Shown here: positions 59,946 to 64,000 of the stretch, piece after piece
Position numbering within the stretch: the stretch's first letter is position 1
How the letters are laid out: every line of letters starts with the position of its first letter
Assembly (NCBI GenBank): GCA_031761405.1
Contig: JASEVX010000001.1
Span: 113,564,516-113,628,515, forward strand
Direction of reading: 5' to 3'
Source of the DNA: Serripes groenlandicus
Lineage: Eukaryota; Mollusca; Bivalvia; Cardiida; Cardiidae
DNA length: 64,000 bases
Program-made: the position numbers and the translations under genes
The notes under the pieces: model-generated
What the model was told of the DNA's origin: nothing
The model's database searches: none
Seen by the model: the letters and a program-made list of their open reading frames with translations, nothing else

Positions 59946-60802
59946 TTGGGTACAATGAAAGAAATGAATGAGTTGTGTCTGATAATTTGGGATCACAAAA
60001 GAGCTTATTTACCTGGGCCTGTCTGTGATACACTTATACTTTTGTTTATAAGAAAATACATCTAGATTTATCATTTATAAAGACGAACAGTGAAGACTCT
60101 GTTGAGACTGTGTAGATGCAAAGGTCCACCTGAGTATTCACTATTCACAAATGTAAAAAAAAAAAAAAAAATCGCTTAAAGCGCCTCAATTTACTACATT
60201 CGTAAGCGAATTTAAACAACTTGCGGAGACCAAACAGGCAAATGTATTCGTTAAACTTGCAATTGCTTGTTGGAAAGATTCGTTAATTTGTGTATTTACA
60301 TTTCCGCATTTTAAGCAGTTTCAATGGTGAATAATGTATCCTATAATAAAATCTAAACAACGAACAGCATATACTGAATTATGTTTAAATGGTATTAATA
60401 TTAATGCATATGAACATATCAATATGTGTATGTAAGTTCCAACCCGATATGTATATGTGAGTCGCGTTTGACATTCGAAGGTCTTGCTGTATCTGCGTAC
60501 ATTTAATACTCAGGCGAGTCTATGCATACGCAAGATCTCACACGAGTCATAGCTGTTCGCGTTCTTTAAGGCAAGACCCGACATAATCTGCTGGCAGACA
60601 CTGATGCGATAACACACCAACATGAATCGAGGATCATGTGTGAGCCGCATCTAGCGAGTTAGCGTCGTAACGACACTACGCTTTTGGCATCATTTAAATA
60701 CATATTGGCATAAAAGTAGTGGAGCTTCACTTCCAGATTTCTGCGAGAGGTTGAATTTATATATGAATATGTAATTTAAAACGAAGAAATATACCAGAAC
60801 AA
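59946..60802. other. No gene recognised
   Basis: AT-rich, with a poly-A run at about 60155-60171. Confidence 0.4.
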
Positions 60803-60957
60803 GAAAACAATATTTAGTCAAAAGAGAATAAAGACACTACATTGGTTTTGAACCAATATCATTATAAGCGATGCCCTGATGAGTAGAATAAATGAAACCG
60901 GTTGACCGTTTAAAACTAATGTAGTGTCTTTTGTTCTTTTTTACTAAATATTGTTTT
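60803..60957. mobile_element. Palindromic MITE with ~46-bp inverted arms
   Basis: AAAACAATATTTAGTCAAAA and GACACTACATTGGTTTT at left are mirrored by AAAACTAATGTAGTGTC and TTTTTACTAAATATTGTTTT at right, with few mismatches and a ~60-bp spacer. Directly abuts foldback element F at 60958. Superfamily not assigned. Confidence 0.75.
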
Positions 60958-61210
60958 AGAGAAAACCAACATTATGGCCTCTGTGTAATGTATCGGCCCA
61001 GATCAGCCTGTGCAATCCGCGCAGGCTAATCCGGGCCGACACATTCTGTCTCAGGGGCATAGAGGTATAGAGTAATGATCCCTGAAACAGAAAATCCATA
61101 GGAGGCGAAAAGTGTATATCCGGGTAAGCCTGCGCAGCATGCTTAGGCTGATCCGGGTCGATACTTGATGCAGAGTCCACAATGTAGGTTTTCTCGTGTA
61201 ACGGCCCATG
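60958..61210. mobile_element. Foldback MITE F, left 13 bp missing
   Basis: Starts at GAGAAAACCAACATTATGGC and ends TAGGTTTTCTCGTGTAACGG. Inner arms GCCCAGATCAGCCTGTGCAA and TGATCCGGGTCGATACTTGA. The outermost bases on the left are replaced by the palindromic MITE. Confidence 0.8.
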
Positions 61211-61506
61211 TGTATATATAGTATATATGTGAACGATGACGACTCTGCATAGAGTGTGAGGATGCACAGGCTCCACTCAGTCTTCGCAGTACACAGAGGC
61301 ATTAGGTCCCCAAATCGTTAGACACAGACAAGCCTTTGTCAACGCTGGTCTTAAATTCCTTCAAAATGGGTTAGGAAGAGCGCCATGTTCGCCTTAAAGT
61401 GTGTGCGTTTGAAAGTCTGACTGTACGGCAAGAGCTAATTCTATACCAGGTTGACTTATATAAAACTATATGAAAAAGGCTCATATATCAAACTTATGTT
61501 GTAATA

Positions 61507-61721
61507 TTAACTCTTTCAGCGCCGAATTGTTTAAAGTAGACTTTTCCATGTTAAAAATCGGGCCTCTCCATTTCTCTTATATTAAGAATTTTTGGAATAT
61601 TTGTATAGCTTAAAGGCAAACAATGCTGATTCCAGGTGAGACAGCTCGTTACGAGCTGACTCACCTGAATCTGGATTGTTTGCAAAAACCTCAATATTGC
61701 CTTTGGCGCTGAAAGAGTTAA
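61507..61721. mobile_element. Second TTAA-MITE family (Q), copy 2
   Basis: TTAACTCTTTCAGCGCCGAA left and TTTGGCGCTGAAAGAGTTAA right, a near-perfect terminal inverted repeat with TTAA flanks. Inner hairpin AGCTCGTTACGAGCT. About 215 bp. Confidence 0.9.
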
Positions 61722-62380
61722 GACCATTTGAACATTAATTAAAGCATGCAAACTTCCGAATGTTGTCTTTCATGCATCCAAAGGTCCAATATGAAAGCAA
61801 GTGAGGCCAGATAAGAAGTTCTGTAAGGACGAAGGGACTTGGCTTAGTGTTATAAGCACCAACCTAGCTATTTATATATATTAATATTAGACGTACCATA
61901 ATAAATATTGAATTATGCAGAATTCGTACACGAATACTCAGTTTCTCCAGTGTAGCTAAATGAAAAGTAATCCATTTAGTATTAACGGTTCTACTTGAAA
62001 CTACAAAAACCCATAGGATTGTTAAAATCTGTAAATATCAAACTATACAAAACCAAGAAAAACGTTTAACGAAAATATCTTCTTCTTATTATAATTTTTC
62101 TCTCAACATGAAAAAAACAATCATAATCTTTGTATTACAATTTATTTTATGCAGTCTATGAAATATATATATATGTGTCTTTTTGTGCTCAATTATGATG
62201 CAATGTAATTTTGATTTCGTATATAACTCATCACTTGATAAGATGTAAATAAAGATCACTAGTAACCATTGCTAGCGTAAAGGAGTTTAAAAATACTGCT
62301 TGGTGTCATGAAATTTAATTAAAAAAGGTATAAACTGAATCAGGGAAGATGGATAACCACTAACTCATGAAATGCATGTT
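61722..62380. other. No gene recognised
   Basis: AT-rich. Nothing identified. Confidence 0.4.
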
Positions 62381-62562
62381 TTACTGCTTTCCCAAATACA
62401 ACACCTCTACAGCAGACAAACTGGAAAACAATTGAGGATACATATAGAAAACCGTTACAGATGACAAAATAATGGTAGATAAAAAATTGAAAACAGTGTA
62501 TCAAATTGGGAAAGTGGTCATTATGAGACGTCAGAAAGCGTATGTATGTGGGCATGCATTAA
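62381..62562 (+). mobile_element. TTAA-MITE, decayed copy
   Basis: TTACTGCTTTCCCAAATACA and CTACAGCAGACAAACTGGAA left; GACGTCAGAAAGCGTATGTA and TGTGGGCATGCATTAA right. The right half of the centre is missing. Confidence 0.7.
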
Positions 62563-63480
62563 TCATTCCTTGTAGCGACAATAAATTCTGTCAGTTTACA
62601 GATAAATGATCACATTAATAGTTTGATTGATACAATCGTTTAATAAATTCAAGTTTGGCAACGACCATTTATGAACAATGTATTTTTGTCTTATAAGCAT
62701 TAATGGTATTTCAAGTTGTTTTATTAAACTATAAAACCTGGAGTGTGTCAAGACACACCTTGTTTTATTATCTAATTATAAGTTTGGATTTGTGGAAATA
62801 TTGAAGGACAAATTAGAAAATCACAATATTAATCAAGTTATTTTTTTATTTTTTTTCCTTCGTTCCTTTCTGTTTTGGAAGTCAAATTAATTGAAGCAGT
62901 ATTTTATTAAAATAAATCGCTTCGAATTATTTCCAAGTTGTACCCCTTTCCCTTCTATATACCGTTGTTGTGTCTACATCCGACGAGTTTAGAAGATAAG
63001 GTTGAGCAGTTAAATATTTCTGATAAATTACACTTAAAATTTTCCAAAGTGTTTAATCGGTATTCTCAGATATGACTCTAAAATATCATGATGTTAACAG
63101 TTAAAAAAGTATGTCTATTGACGCTAGATAGATTTCTTCTTTGAAGGATGAAATATGTGGAAATAAAGTTGTAATTGTTTAAGGCAAATCTGTTAAAATC
63201 ATAAAGACTAAAACAACCTATATATATTTATCATGAGAAAACATTTTGAAGAGTATTTTCTTTTAATATACATGTATTCTTATATTAATATGAACTAACA
63301 TGATTTAGAAATAATACAACACATCATACTTCTAAAGCCTTCTTTCAATAATACTGTATGACGGTATAAAGCGATCCATAAGGAACAAATGTGTAACAGA
63401 ATTGAAATGAAGTAATTAGTTCTAACACACAACACGAGAAAGGAGGAAAGAAAATTCAAGTATTAGAAACAATAATGCAA
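62563..63480. other. No gene recognised
   Basis: Very AT-rich. Nothing identified. Confidence 0.4.
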
Positions 63481-63690
63481 AACTAAAGGTTCAGAGTAAT
63501 ATAAGAATATTAAAAAAAAGAAGAGATGTTTCACATGTTAAAAGATCTTTATGCATATGTATGATTTCCGGAAAAAAAGAATCTAACAAACTAATGGTTC
63601 AGAGTAATATAAGAATATTAAAAAAAGGAGAGATGCTTCACATATTAAAACATCTTTATGCATATGTATGATTTCCGAAAATAATCCGGC
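63481..63690. repeat. Tandem duplication, ~108-bp unit, two copies
   Basis: GGTTCAGAGTAATATAAGAA occurs at about 63489 and 63597, and TTTATGCATATGTATGATTT follows in both. About 8 percent divergence. Confidence 0.9.
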
Positions 63691-64000
63691 TATAAACCTT
63701 ATTGTTTCTAGAGTCATTAACGTTTTGCTATTTATTTAAATTTATTACAATCTTAATCCAAATTATTTGTAGTGTTTCTGAATTTCTCAAAGCAAAAATA
63801 TTTAAAGAAACTTACAACCAAAATCATCTGATTTAATTTATACTATTAAAAAAATGTAAATTGGACTATGATTTTTTTTAAGCATTTAATGAAACATATT
63901 TAACATCTGAATTTAAATAATTAATAGTTAATTATTCATAATTTTCGTGCTATAAAAATTATAAATCTAATGCAAATATCAATAATTATGAAAGTGATGC
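63691..64000. other. No gene recognised
   Basis: Very AT-rich to the window edge. Nothing identified. Confidence 0.4.

Noticed and set aside
58978..61302. Cys- or Leu-rich open frames over 58.0-58.4 and 60.95-61.3 kb
   Set aside because: These are translations of foldback element F; similar peptides appear at other F copies.

Overview
This window is eukaryotic, intron-rich and AT-rich, and most of it is repeats. The repeat types (tRNA-derived SINEs, 5'-truncated non-LTR retrotransposons, a tandem-centred element with a GGGCCATCATGGCCC 3' palindrome, large minisatellites, dense MITEs) together with two bilaterian gene families suggest a lophotrochozoan invertebrate, most likely a bivalve mollusc. 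The species cannot be fixed from sequence alone. There is a 200-base assembly gap at 13801-14000.

Only two genes can be supported, and both can be assembled exon by exon with GT-AG splice sites and matching phases. The first (+ strand, 28394-34666, six coding exons, 350 aa) is a secreted-type pancreatic-lipase-family enzyme. It keeps the Ser-Asp-His triad and a full-length lid but has no C-terminal PLAT domain. The second (- strand, 45360-40145, five coding exons, 596 aa) is a glial-cells-missing (GCM) transcription factor with a complete GCM DNA-binding domain. They lie tail to tail about 5.5 kb apart, and nothing suggests they act in one pathway.

Layout: 0.6-6.6 kb is a dead LINE carrying two nested insertions, one of them a Helentron/pearl-like tandem-centred element that splits the zinc-knuckle codons. 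6.6-16.4 kb is repeat-rich DNA with palindromes, tandem arrays and microsatellites. 16.4-21.8 kb is a 5.4-kb array of 55/58-bp units with higher-order structure. 22-36 kb holds the lipase gene, whose introns and 3' flank are packed with TTAA-flanked MITEs. 37-46 kb holds gcm. 46-50 kb has two more truncated LINEs, one inserted into a ~95-bp-unit array. 52.7-53.6 kb is a SINE whose 3' domain has expanded into a 49-bp minisatellite. 54-64 kb is AT-rich intergenic DNA with scattered SINEs and foldback elements and one short CpG-richer, promoter-like island near 58.9 kb.

The most unusual material is in the mobile DNA: a TTAA-targeting MITE family with about 25 copies in 40 kb, one starting exactly at the lipase stop codon; a composite element with 5-bp target duplications that carries most of another foldback element and has twice landed inside the TTAA MITEs; and a SINE that gave rise to a minisatellite.
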